Of a DNA stretch of 64,000 nt, positions 37,201 through 48,850 are shown one piece after another (positions within the stretch are counted from its first letter, which is position 1; each line of letters starts with the position of its first letter). The stretch is from Apus apus (Eukaryota > Chordata > Aves > Apodiformes > Apodidae). The position numbers and the translations under genes were made by a program. Location: contig NC_067296.1 in assembly GCF_020740795.1 (NCBI RefSeq), positions 5,309,001 through 5,373,000 of the forward strand. Reading direction: 5' to 3'. The notes under the pieces are model-generated. The model made no database searches. It had not been told where the DNA came from and saw only the letters and a list, made by a program, of their open reading frames with translations.

Positions 37201-40200
37201 CTTGAAAGTTTGCATTCAGTAAGCAGCTGTTGACTTTGCATCACAGGTTGTGTTGTTTGCACCTTTCTAATGATACGAAGAGCAGTTGAAGGCGGAAAAA
37301 CCTTCTGCTAGGGGCACTGACTCAGACTGGGATGGAGTACAGTACATGAAGTTCTATCTCTGCGGTGTGAATTTGTCACAGATTGCACCAAAAGATTTTC
37401 TTTGCTCTTGACCCAGTCTGCTGCAGTAACTCTCAAAGCCGGTCCCCAGGCAATTCTTTGTCAGAAATCTCCAGAAGATGATTCAGCCCACCTACCTGTG
37501 ATGGTGATGTAGGCAGGAGCAGCCACTGAGCTCCTCACTTAAGGCCTAGGCTTGATTTTTATACTACAGTTGAGCATAAACTGGGGAGCAACCAAAAAGC
37601 AAAAGTAGCTCTGGTATAAGTGCATTTAGTGACCGAGCAGAAGTGTTTGAATCCACCTTGGCTTGCACATTGTTGATGATCAGGATTGGTGAAGAGCAGT
37701 GTGTTGTCCTAAAAATTCTGTAGACGAGATTGGTAGCTAGAGAGCTCCTTAAGGAAAAAGATTCCTCCAAACCAGGAAAAAGAAGGGTTAAGTGAACCAT
37801 TTTACTTTAGATTGTGTTGAAGTAAGGGATAGGTTATCTCTGCAGGCCCTGATAGCTCCGAAGTCTAAATATGACTGTAAATGTTGCAGTAGCCCCACTG
37901 TAGCAAACACTTTGGAGAGCCAAGGCAGAGGGCGAGCAGAGGCAGGAGTACCTCTGGTTCTTGCTCCTGAGCAAGTCACAAGTGACTGTGTGCAGATCTC
38001 TGTCTCTGGTGTGGTCTGTACATCTCTCCCCTTGTCTCTGCCCCAGAAAGATTGTGTTTGACAGCACCCTGTGATGGCTTCTGGGCTAAGCCTTGGATCT
38101 GTGCTAAAGGTTGGTTGCTTTTTAACTCGGAAAATAGGATTAGTCCCTCCTGCATTATCTTGCATTAACACCCTTAAATTTTACCCTCTTTCATAATTTT
38201 AAACTAGTTTGACACTCTGGGTGCTCGACTTGGCTGTGAACAATTGTTCAGGCTTTAGCCATGAGTCTGGCTTTCTTGCTGTGCCAGTTGTGTTAACTGC
38301 ATTTGACACAGTGGGCAGGACATGGGTGTGAATTTGGAAAAGCCTGAGATCTGATGCACTAGTAAATATTGTTTGGTATCAGTGGATTGTAAAGAAATTC
38401 ATGAAGCACCTACTTATAACTACTTTTTTTCTGCATTTTTTTTCCCTGAGTTGGCTGGTAACAGCTGTTTCCCTCAGCCACCTTTGCTTTAAATACCTTT
38501 AAGTTCTCCAGGGTCGACATGTGTATTAGCAAATTGCAGTATAGATTTAGTTGCAGTAAATGTTTTGAAACATCAGAGGTAACAAAACTCAAATTGTGGC
38601 TAGTTTTTTTGTTGTTGTTTTGTGGTTATTTTGTTTGTTTGTTGTGTTTTTTTGTTGTGTTTTTTTTTTTTTGTCTACTCTGAGCTTTTGCATTTTGGAA
38701 CTGGTGGTGCAATTCAGGTGCAGGCAGGGTTGGCTCTGGCAAGGGTCTTTGGCTGCTGCAGTTGTCTACCTTTTCACTTTCCTATCTGTTCAGACCCATT
38801 CCCTGGCTGCAAAAACTAATTCTGGGGTAGTTTGAAGTGTGTGGAGGAGGAATAAATGCTGACTGAATCAAAGCAGTTGTTGCACATGACAACAGCTACA
38901 GTATAAACTTGAAAATGCTTCCAACAGCTTAATTTCTAGAGTGTCCTGGAGCTTTCCTGAGTCCCACAGTGCTTACTGCATGGATTTTTCCCTAGATTCT
39001 GCTCCTGACCTCCTGATGTGCAGGGTTGTGATGGGCCAGGGCTTTTGAAACTTGAGGCAAAAGTGTTATCTTCAGTTTTGCTGCTTCTTTAAAGATGTGC
39101 ATGCAGTGCACAATTGTGTTTGTTCCCGTGGATGTAGGCTCATAAAGCAACAGGGAAAAATGACAAACTATTTCTACCCCAATAAGGGAAAGGAAGACTG
39201 TTAGTATGTGAGATACTCAAGTTCTGAATGGAGGAGGCTATGAAAAGCAAGTGCTTCTCATGAAAGAGTGTAGACTTAATGAGAATAAATATCGCTAGGG
39301 ACAAGAACAGGATTGCTCTTCTCTTAGTTCATTAAGAGCTCTGGACTTTCTTCCATGCCAGCATAGTAGCATTTTAAGTTGTACACTGATGCTGGTCATT
39401 TCCCTGAAGTTTCAACTTGCTGTTCTTCTTTATTCTGCTTTGTTAGTGGAAACATACTAATGAGTTTCAGTCTCTGACTCTTATTTATACAATTACAGGA
39501 GAATGTTTTACATCTTGGGAATCCCTGGAAATGCGTGTTTCTGTTCACATTGAACTTATTTTGGTTTTGAATGCAAATAATGGATTGAAACTTCATTGTT
39601 GCCTCTCGGTTGGGTGCCCTTTGGCATGTGTGAGAAGCAGCTATTAATTTAGCCCTTCTGTACTGATCAAACATGTACTTTCATGTTTTATAAGGCTTCC
39701 TCAGTCCTGTCCTTTGTGTAATATTGTCTACTGCAGTTCTGCTTGCAGTGATTTTATGCTTTTGTTACACAAGAACTTCAACATGCTGCAGAACAGGTGT
39801 ATGTGAATGTGCCATTTCTTTCAGAAGAGACCATGTAAAAAGCACTGGCAAATCATTAAACTTGCTGCTCCTGTCTAAACCAGTAGTTGTTTTGCTGCAA
39901 AATGCTTGCAGTGCTGCAGTTTCTTAAGGTCAGCATCCCTTTATACCATACAGCTATCTCAATTACTTAAACATTAATTAACCACAGATTATTTGGTACT
40001 TCCCCAGCAGATGAAAAAGATGACTGACTGTGACTGAAAAAAATTTGAAGAAGGGATCAAAACGCATGTACTAAAGAGGTTATGTCCTCTTTCTGAACAG
40101 GGTATTGCAGCACATCTTGCTTACCTATGTGGCTTCTGCAGGTTGTTTTAGATTGATGAAATGCCTGCTGTGACATTTGTCTCCGTTTAACTTCATTTCC

Positions 40201-42705
40201 CATAGGCTTTAGTCACACAAGATAGGTGTGATCAGTCTGTGGTATTTTTTTCTTGCCTCTAACCTATCCATGATAAGCCTTTAAAGTTTGGGACAGATAA
40301 ATGAGTGTGCAGCTTAGCTTGCAGACTTGGTCCTGTGCCCACCATGCACTCTCACTGTTAGCAGATCTGTCACATTGTTTACCTCTCTTCCTTAGTTTGA
40401 AGTTGCCCCAGGGTTTCAGTGGAGCACAAAGTGCGTTAATCTTGTTTTGCAAACTTTGTGGTTTTAAAAAGCTGTGTAAGATCCTTGCTTGAATAATAAA
40501 ACTTAGCTGGAGAGTAAGTGGAACTTCTCAAAGAGTTTGTAGGAGCTATTCTAAAGGACAGAGAATGGCTGGAGAGAATTTTTAATTATCTTCATTCCCC
40601 TGTGAAGATTATCACCAAATAATTCCACAGATTTCGCCTTCTGTGCAACAGCAAGGAGTACAGGGCCTTCAAATTACAAGATTAATGAAGAACTCAGTAA
40701 CTAAGGGTTCTGTCTTGTTCTGAAGCCAAGTTTTGCAGCACAGTCCTTTTATGGGAGAACACATAGTATCTGTCCCTGTAGTATCTTGTGCCTCAAGTAA
40801 CTGCTGAAGTGTGGAGCAGGGTTGTAAGGTCATTTGTTTTACTCTGTTTCTATCAAAAGTATCAAGTTTTCAAGCTTTGGCAGAATTGGGTACCATGTGG
40901 TGTGGTCCGTTTTGGCTCAGAATAACTATAACAATAGGTTGGCTTCAACCTGTTAAGTGATGACATATTTCTTCATTTGAACCCTTAGACAAAAAGGAGA
41001 ATGTGTTGTGGTAGAGTCTTACTTTTAGTAATAAAGTTCCTTTCCATAGAAAGGTTAAACTCATTTTTCTGCTTTGTTCTTCCAGGCTCCCTTTTCATGA
41101 ATCTTCTCATGCATCTTTTTTTTTTTTTTACTTTTCATTTCTTTTGTTCTATGCTTGGAAAATGAATTACTGAGAATATAAGCTTCACATCCAAAAGCTG
41201 CTTTGTGTGTTCTTTTTATGCTTAGTCAAATTAATTTAGTTGCTTGGCAGTAAACTATAAAGCTCAGATTTTATTCTAGTTGATGGAGGGAAATGGTGTC
41301 AGCCTCCCTGAACCAGAGCACCTGACCTGGTGATGCACCTGAAGTGAAATAAGTTTGATAGCACAGTAATTGTACCTAACTTTAATTTGGCTTCAAGAGT
41401 GATTTTAAGGATTCAGAAATAGCCTGTTGGTTGTGGAGATTCTTTCAACACTGGTGAAGAGTTGCATGTCAAGTTGCTTTTGAAAGGTCTGTGTGTGCCA
41501 TTAAGTGTGACACTGAATGAGGAAGCAGAAGGCTGGCAGTCTTGTTTCAGTATTATTGTAGTTTCTTGCCTACTGAAAACCCAGGTCCTGCTTCTTTTAC
41601 TGAATTTTGTACTTAGGGTATAGGGGACTCAAATCATGGTCTCGGTGTTTCAGTCACTTTTCAGGATTCCAATTGTTTTGCAGTCAGCTATTGGAGAAAT
41701 AATAGAGCTCAGCAAACAGACCTGCAATACCTTTCCAGAGTAAATGTTTTATGTGTATTCTGTAGCTGTGTAAAGAGGGCCATTAGGCCAGTAAGTGACA
41801 TATCCAGCTTCACATGGGAAGTTTATTTTAGGTTATGGTTTTCTGCTCCAGTATATCATCTACAATACCATCATCTCTCTCTGAACAGTGCCTTCTGGGT
41901 ATGTTTTTATGCTTTTGGCACTTGTAGCTGCATATAGATGATTTCCAGTTTCTGTAGCTTTCATGCCTACAGTTCTGTTTTCTTTCAGTCTGCCCTGCTT
42001 TATTGGGAAAGGTGAAGTCTCTGATACCTGGGATGCAGTTGTGTTTTCTGCCCAGTAGCCTTTCCTCCACCTTTTTTGGACTACAGCAGTGACAATGCAT
42101 TTAAACAAACTCTAGAAACATTGTGTCATCAGTTACTGGAACACCATGATCACACTGTTACTTCTTCCAACTGGAATACTGGAAAGACTCTGCTAGTTTC
42201 ATCATACATGTCCTCTATGTTGATGGCAAAGGGCTTCTTTCTAATTCCTCAGGTTCAGGGTTGCTGAAGGTACCAGTAAGAGAGCACCAAACGCATGCAG
42301 AGTACTCCTGAAAAGCCTTAACAGCTTGTCTGCTTCTCTTGTAACAAATAACTAATATCGAGGCCTTGGACTTAAATTGGGGTAGAATTTTCTGATGCTT
42401 ATCTGAAGCAGAAGTGTTACTGGAGTAATGAGAAGTTTAAAATTGTTTTATTAGTTGGTCATGTGATGAATTTTTCACACTGTGTTGAGATTTGTGCACA
42501 GATTTTGGTCCTAAGAATCAAGTGAGCTTAAATTGCCTTTCTGGACACCAGCATACAGGAGCATTGAGATAAGGCTTTGAACAGATAAAATACCAGTTGA
42601 GGTATTTCTAGGCTGTCTAAGGAGAGAAGCAATTTGGGATGTTGCTGGAACCAGGAGGAAAATACAAAAAGTGCTTATCCACAGAACCTAATAAAACATT
42701 TCTGA

Positions 42706-42972
42706 AGACTGCTGGCAGAAGCCTTCTGTAAGCAGGTTAATGATGTATTCAGATTGTTCCCACAAAAACTTAGAGAAGGTGAATCAAAAGAGAGCAAGTA
42801 TGGACGGCTGATAGATTTATCTGTAAAAGCTACTGCTGAGCAGAAATTGGGGTTGCCAGGTGTTAACTTATCAGCCATCTCACTGAATTTGGGAGAAATT
42901 AGAAGGGCCAGATTGTTGCTCAAATATTTTCTCTCATTCTTGGAAGAAGAAAAAAATAATGCAAAATCATGA
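42706..42972 (+). other. Unexplained protein-like open frame in intron 2
   Basis: From just after a TGA at 42,703 to a TGA at 42,970, 88 codons are open in one frame. Upstream of the TGA the same frame stays open for another 34 codons, back to a stop at 42,598. The predicted peptide has balanced, amphipathic composition, with an internal stretch (NLGEIRRARLLLKYFLSFLE) that could be a helix, unlike the Cys/Leu/Ser-rich translations of ordinary intron sequence. There is no ATG at a sensible start. I do not recognise the family. It could be a fragment of an old retrocopy or mobile-element protein, or a chance frame. Confidence 0.25.
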
Positions 42973-43348
42973 AAATGGGATTAAATGGCAATGGAGTAAA
43001 GCTTGGATGATGGGAGTGGGGTAAAATGGCATCTGTAGCATCCTGTATGATGAACCATTGATATTATAATGATTGGGCACACAACCTTATGCTCCTCTTT
43101 GATTTCAGTATGTTATTAGAAGTTTTTCTGTCAAATCTGAAATATGAACGTAGGAAGTAGGTCTAGTTCCCTTAATTGTGATATGGAAGTAATCTTCTGG
43201 GCAGGTGGGTGTGGAGAGGGATTCAGAGAAGTTCAAAAGGATACGTCTTGTGAATTAAACCAGTAGCGTCCCATTGTTTTGTCACCAGACTAATCTATTA
43301 ATCCAGGAGTTGAAAGGACTGCTTCCCTTTGCTGTCCCTTGGCACATT

Positions 43349-43375
43349 GCCTCTCCAGTTGGCAACTGGAGAGGC
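43349..43375. repeat. 27-bp near-perfect palindrome
   Basis: GCCTCTCCAGTTG, a single central G, then CAACTGGAGAGGC, which is its exact reverse complement. Thirteen base pairs without a mismatch and a one-base loop. It contains CAGTTG/CAACTG E-box-like cores on each arm. It lies in intron 2 in unique sequence. Confidence 0.75.
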
Positions 43376-45389
43376 TTTCTTTTACTTTTACTTTCTTTTA
43401 CTTGGTCTCAGTTCTTGTCATGCTGTAGAGATGCCTAACCTTTTACAGCTCTGTTCCTGGATAAAGAGTAAACATGCACTGTTCAGCAATACGTGTGTAC
43501 AAGGATTTGAAATAGATTTATGACTCAGCCTTTCCCCAGAGACTTGGCAGGGGATCGAAGGGGGGGGTTGTGAAGGGGATGGACACTGGACAAAACAGAG
43601 CCACAGACCAAAAGTGCTTAGAATTTCCCATCCTTAAATCAAGCATCCTTGTAATTAAACGGAGTTGAGAGATGAATCAATGTCCAAAAATGCAGAGCTG
43701 CTCATGATGATTGGAGATTCAGGGGGAATGGCAGGAATAGTACGGGGACTGCAGTAATCTTTTGGAGACATATCAGGCTCAGCATTAACAGAGATCCAGT
43801 GCCAGAGACATCAAGCTTTCTAGAACAGAAGAGATGCCAAAAGCTCTGTTTGGGTTAGAGGATGCTGAAGGGAAAGCCTTAGGGATAATGGATCCTTGCC
43901 CAGTGAGCATAACCCCTGTCCCCACTGTAACCTTGATGCTGGAGAGAGACTTTTCGATTTCTGAAATCTTTTAAATATCACATGAGCTTTTGGGAGTTTG
44001 AACTTTGCTCACAGTAGAGAGTGGATTTTGCTAATGCTCTTGGGAAAGGAGTAGTATTTATCTCCTTCTTTAGTATTAGAGGGAGCAGGCATAGTTCATG
44101 AAGGACATAAAAGGCAGGAAACAAATATGAATGTGTGATAATGTTTGACCTGATTCTGTAGCTCGTGTGAGGCTGGACCTATTCAATTGCTAATCATCTG
44201 CAGGCTGGGAGAGTTACTGGAGGCTGGAAGATTCTTTGAGGAATCAATATGCTAAATATATAAAAGAAGATATATTACAGGAACATGTTGGTCGGTTGCT
44301 TCTGTGTTGATGAGGTTTGCTGGAGGTGGCCACTGTGTCATAAAGTTTTGTTCCTGAGTCAGTTGTTCATTGCCTGTGAAGTCCAGTATTGGGTTCTGTG
44401 AAGTGGATACACAAACTGGAATAAAATGGGTAAAATTGTTTATTATCAGCCACCAAATAACTATCCACTTGAACTCCTAGAAAAAGCCAATCTGGAGCAA
44501 AGCATTTTTGTGTGATATGCCAAAAAAGAGTCTGTGCTTTTTTTAATGACCCAATCTCCTGAACTTCGTCCACCTCTACTCTCAAAAAAAACCCCAAACC
44601 AAACCAAGAGCTTTGACGTCTTATGAAGACATATATATGTCAGCTCAAGACTAGTTAACAAACTCTTTTGAAGTCTTTTTTCTTAACCTGCCTCATGGCA
44701 TTGTGTCAGAAAGCAACACCATTGAGTCTGAATACTAAGCAAATATTCCAGAGCAATTTAACTCTTAGGAGACATGTTTAGGAGGTAGTACACATACCTC
44801 CATGGAATTACTGAATTTGAAGTGTTGTCCAGTGTGAGATGCTAAGTACCTATCCAGCCTTGACTGGACTTGAAAGCTGTCCTGCCAGTTTTTCCCTTCT
44901 CTTTTTGAGACCATGCATACAACCTCCTGTTCCCAGCCACCTTGGGCTGCTGTTTAGCCAGAACGCCTCTGTGAAATACCTTCCTGCCAGAAATCCTTTG
45001 GTAGACAGCACAGGAAAGCTAAGTGGAGACAAATACTACCAAGCAGAGCTAGTTAAACTGGTCAGGCACTTTTTTGCTGTGGTACCAGGCTTTAATTGTC
45101 TGAAAATACCAAATCATTGTAAGCAGTGCAAAGGACTGAGGAAATAGATGTCTGATTCCAGTGTTTCCAGGGTGTAGCTCTGGAACTACTTTTCAAGAGC
45201 AAATGTTAATTGCAGCTGGAAAGCATAAGTCAGCTGGAAGGGAATCTAGTGATGAAGGTAAAAAAGCTGTTCTGTTTTGTGCTTTTTGTGTGTGTGTGTG
45301 AAAAACAATCTCATGCTTCTAAGCTCTAAAGAGAATAGCACTGAGCTCAGTTGCATATTTTCCATCAATTGGTTGGTAGAAAAAAAAAT

Positions 45390-45410
45390 CACTTGCTTAA
45401 AAAGCAAGTG
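45390..45410. repeat. 9-bp inverted repeat with AAA loop
   Basis: CACTTGCTT, AAA, AAGCAAGTG, a perfect short stem in AT-rich intron sequence following an A-tract. Confidence 0.6.
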
Positions 45411-46176
45411 TGTTATAAAATGAGTGTACATAGTTCTATGTATAGCATCATGGTGTTTTTTCTAGCAATTTACCTATTCATCAAGTGTAAATAGATGGCT
45501 GTTCTCTTCAGCCAGCACTTCAGGAATCAGTGAGTAAACTCTCAATGGAATAAAACCCAGGCAGTTTGCAGGCAGCCTGAGCTTCCAGCTACTGGCTGAA
45601 CTGAAGAATCACAAGTGTGAAATGCACTGCAAAAACATTTTTTGCCAGTGAAATGTGTGTTGTCCTGGTGGGAAGAAGGGTACCAAGAAATTGCTTCTTG
45701 GCAGTTCATAGAGTGTAGGTGTCTGGTCCCCACACAGTGTGCCAGAGATGTCTGCAAAGCTCTGCAGGCTGCAAAATAGATTTTGCTCTTCAGGTACTTG
45801 AAAACTCTTAAGGTGTTTTATGCTGTAACACCAAATGTTCCACATAACATGCCACATGCCTGTATATCAAAATCTAGAAAACTAAGTCTTGTGCTTTAAA
45901 TGTATATACTGGATACTCCAAAGCACTAGGAAGAGTCACCACATTCAGGAAGATCAAGGGAAGTTGCAGAAGGCAAGTTGGAGGCTTGAATGTCAGCTTT
46001 CATGTGTTGTTTGATGTTGTCTTACTTCAGGTGTATGAAAACAATACCTGAAGTTATAGAGGGCAATAGATGAAAATCATATTCTGTGGAAATATGACTG
46101 TGCGTATATTTTCACTAAAACCAGTTAAATGTTTTGAGGTTATAAGAGCTGGTATCAGTTAAGGAGAAAAATGAAT

Positions 46177-46330
46177 GTGGTGGAAGACATGGAGTCAGGA
46201 GGATGAAGCTTGTTCCTGGCTCTGCAGTGTTTCCCATGTGACTCTGAAAGTCACAAAATCCTTGTGTTGCAGTTTCCTATTCTTAGTGTGGGGATAATAA
46301 CCTTTTTAGAGACACAGTAACTTCTTTATA
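46177..46330 (+). mobile_element. MIR SINE relic in TOP1 intron 2
   Basis: In order: GTGGTGGAAGACATGGAGTCAGGA, CCTGGCTCTGC, TGTGACTCTGAAAGTCAC, GCAGTTTCCTATTC and TGGGGATAATAACC. These follow the MIR consensus collinearly: ACAGTGGAAAGAGC…GGAGTCAGGA, CCAGCTCTGCC, TGTGACCTTGGGCAAGTCAC, TCAGTTTCCTCATC, TGGGGATAATAATACC. This is the clearest MIR relic in the window. MIR amplified before the amniote radiation, so shared position in other birds would be expected. Confidence 0.7.
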
Positions 46331-47579
46331 ATTAATTAGGCATTAATACCTTACATCCAAGATCTCTGGTGGAAATTCTGACACTATTATCTGAAAACAC
46401 AATTGCCAAAGCCAGCATGGCCTCTTAGGTATCCTGAGGAGCTTACTTTATTTTAGTTGTCCTGAGAAGCATGTTAAAAACAAAAAAAACCCCACAAAAC
46501 CTGGGGGAAGCCTTTGGGTACACACACGTTCTTACCAACATTAGTGACCTTGACTGTGAAAGATAGTAGTGCCTTTTGAGCTGGGTTTGAGTTACTAGTT
46601 CAGCCTCAGCTCCTTTTTGATCTACTTATAAAGAACATTTAAGGTCCTAAAGATACTTGTAAATGAGTTTATTTACAATTCAACCATGTTGCTATTTTCT
46701 TGTGCTGAATCAATCTCCTTGGTGCTTTAAAGGACTTTATTGTACAGTGCAATTGTCACTGAGTATGGGACATGTCACTCAGAGTAGAAATTGATACGAA
46801 TAAAATTACTGTGTTCATGTAGATTTCCTTGAGTGCCATGTCCCATTTCTGACCTGTCACTTAATTTGGACCAGTCCTGACCTGTGTAGGTGGTTACCAC
46901 CACCATGCACTCGTTACAGCTGTCATGCTGGATTTCCTTGGTTAGGCTGTTATCAGAGGGTGGTGTCTCCTGCAGAAGAGAAGCATGAGGAGAGAATCCC
47001 TAATCCTCTATCCTTTTCACCCTCCCTTTTCCTCTTCCCTCATTACTCCCCATTTCCCTTGCTGTTTGTCTGCCATGTCATGTGCTGTTGGGGATAAGAG
47101 TAAGATTATTTTAATTTGGGCGGGGAGCTGCTTTGTCTAGACTAGATACTTTTTGAAGTAGTAATCTGAATTCTAGGATTCATCAGGCCTAACATTTCAG
47201 CTTTATGCTCAGTTCCTGTATCCTTATGTATTTGACATGAAGTACATAGAGGCACAGGAAAGTAGGTTTCTTCTGGAAGCTTGGTTGATCTTGCCATAGC
47301 CATACCTACCTATTTAATGAAAAGGGTTGCAATTCTTCAGGGTCTGTCAAGCACTTAAAGGTCATTGAACTAAAGACCATTTAAATGCAGCAGTTGGCAA
47401 GATGAATTAACTGCAGGAACAAGACTTCCATTTTAGGACCTCCGAAACCATGATTTTTATATTTTGAATCACAGAAAATGCTGTTGAGGGGTGGGTAAAA
47501 ACACAGTTGTTCATGAGGGAGGCATGGAGTTTTCTCCTGACTTAATTTCTGAATTTTTTTTTTGCCTCTCTGCTTGCAG

Positions 47580-47682
47580 ATTCTCACAAACACAAAGATA
47601 AACACAAAGACCGAGAACACCGGCACAAAGAGCACAAGAAGGACAAGGAAAAAGACCGGGAAAAGTCCAAGCACAGTAATAG
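47580..47682 (+). CDS. TOP1: TOP1 exon 3 (residues 20-53 and most of 54)
   Basis: Begins by completing the split Asp codon (G|AT) and encodes DSHKHKDKHKDREHRHKEHK and onward to SKHSN plus two bases of Ser54 (phase 2). Acceptor TTGCAG ends at 47,579, donor GTGAGG starts at 47,683. This is the Lys/His/Asp-rich, positively charged part of the N-terminal domain. In topoisomerase I this domain is disordered, binds partner proteins and contributes to nuclear and nucleolar targeting. Relative to the human protein as I recall it, this exon carries two extra residues in the KKDKEKDREK stretch. Confidence 0.95.
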
Positions 47683-48831
47683 GTGAGGAAAAAGCTGATG
47701 AAGTCGTTAAAACAGGCTAAAACACCCGCTGCACGTGCAGTCTTACAAGAATTACTCTGGTTATATATGAGGATGGAACTGGTACATTTTTGAGTGTGGT
47801 TTATGTGAGCATAGGTGCTTTAAGCCTCACTTCTGTCATTGCATGCATTTCCATAATGGTAGCCAAAGTAGTGTGTCTTGCAAATGTGAGACAATACTAA
47901 TGGACAAAAGATTATTGTGGTTTGGTGTTACTCAGGGCTGTGAAAACTCATTTCGCACCAGTTTAATAAAGATTGATCTGTTTTGTTCATAATCTTTTTG
48001 TGCGTGGTTCCAATTGTTTGTCAGAAATGTGGAGCTCTCTTGAGTGTTGGTATAAACCAAACTGGTTTAGCATAGGTGAACCTGATGTGACTACTAAGCC
48101 TCCAAATTATTGTAATTGTCTGGAGAGATGGTCCACCATAATGAGGGTGATGTTCTTGGCCTATTACCACTATGGCTGAGTATCTCAACACTGTGAGGCA
48201 GTGTTATGAACTTCTGCTGGGTCAGATGATGAATTGGAAAGGATTGCATGCTGGTTTGTCTGATGTGATTGATACACTACACTGCCGCTCTATGGGGAAG
48301 GTGTTTCATGCCAGTCACACTTTTTTAGTCTGTGCTGGCTTGTAGCTCTTGAGGTGGAGGTGAATTCCACAGTTGATGCCCTAGCCTAGGCTGTGAACTG
48401 TAGGAACCAGGATGTGCAGGTCTGTCTGTGGTGGTTTGGTGTGACAGAGCACAGCACACACAGGGTGTTCCTCAGAAAAGCTTCCCTAGTTTTAACTCCT
48501 GACGTGCAAGTGCCACAGAGCCCAAGTTGTCAATGAAACTTGCAAAAAAACAGTCCCTGGAGGGTAAGTTTCTGTTGTGGCACTTGTGAATGAAATAATG
48601 TTTATCCTATGGCTAAGCAAGTGGTATTAACCAACTGCTGTGGAACTGTGATGACACAATCTAAAAATGAATAAAAAAGCTTGTGTTAATGTTTTCTACT
48701 AGAAGGTAGTACAGAAAGAAGGAGACAGTCTGTGCTAAACAGTGGGTTTGTTTTATTGGGGTCGTGCTTTGGGTTTTCTGTGACCTTTTGAGAAGTTATG
48801 CAACCTTACTGCTCCATAATACCTTTCTTCC

Positions 48832-48850
48832 TTTTTTTTTTTTTTTTTTT
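48832..48850. repeat. Run of 19 T
   Basis: Uninterrupted homopolymer in intron 3, preceded by a CTTTCTTCC pyrimidine stretch. No mobile-element body is attached on either side, so it is best read as a simple tract. Confidence 0.85.

Larger units (their letters stand above)
19570..47579 (+). other. TOP1: TOP1 intron 2 (28,010 bp)
   Basis: The largest intron in the window, with GTGAGT donor and a TTTTTTTTTTGCCTCTCTGCTTGCAG-type acceptor. After a GC-rich first 300 bp it becomes AT-rich, unique and strikingly poor in interspersed repeats. One good MIR relic lies at 46.2 kb; I see no CR1. Simple tracts include an AT-rich patch at 20,365-20,440, AT repeats at 29,520-29,534, T-runs near 24,684, 38,668 and 41,108, and GT repeats at 45,288. 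One protein-like frame (42,706-42,972) and a 27-bp palindrome (43,349-43,375) are listed separately. No nested gene could be established. Confidence 0.9.
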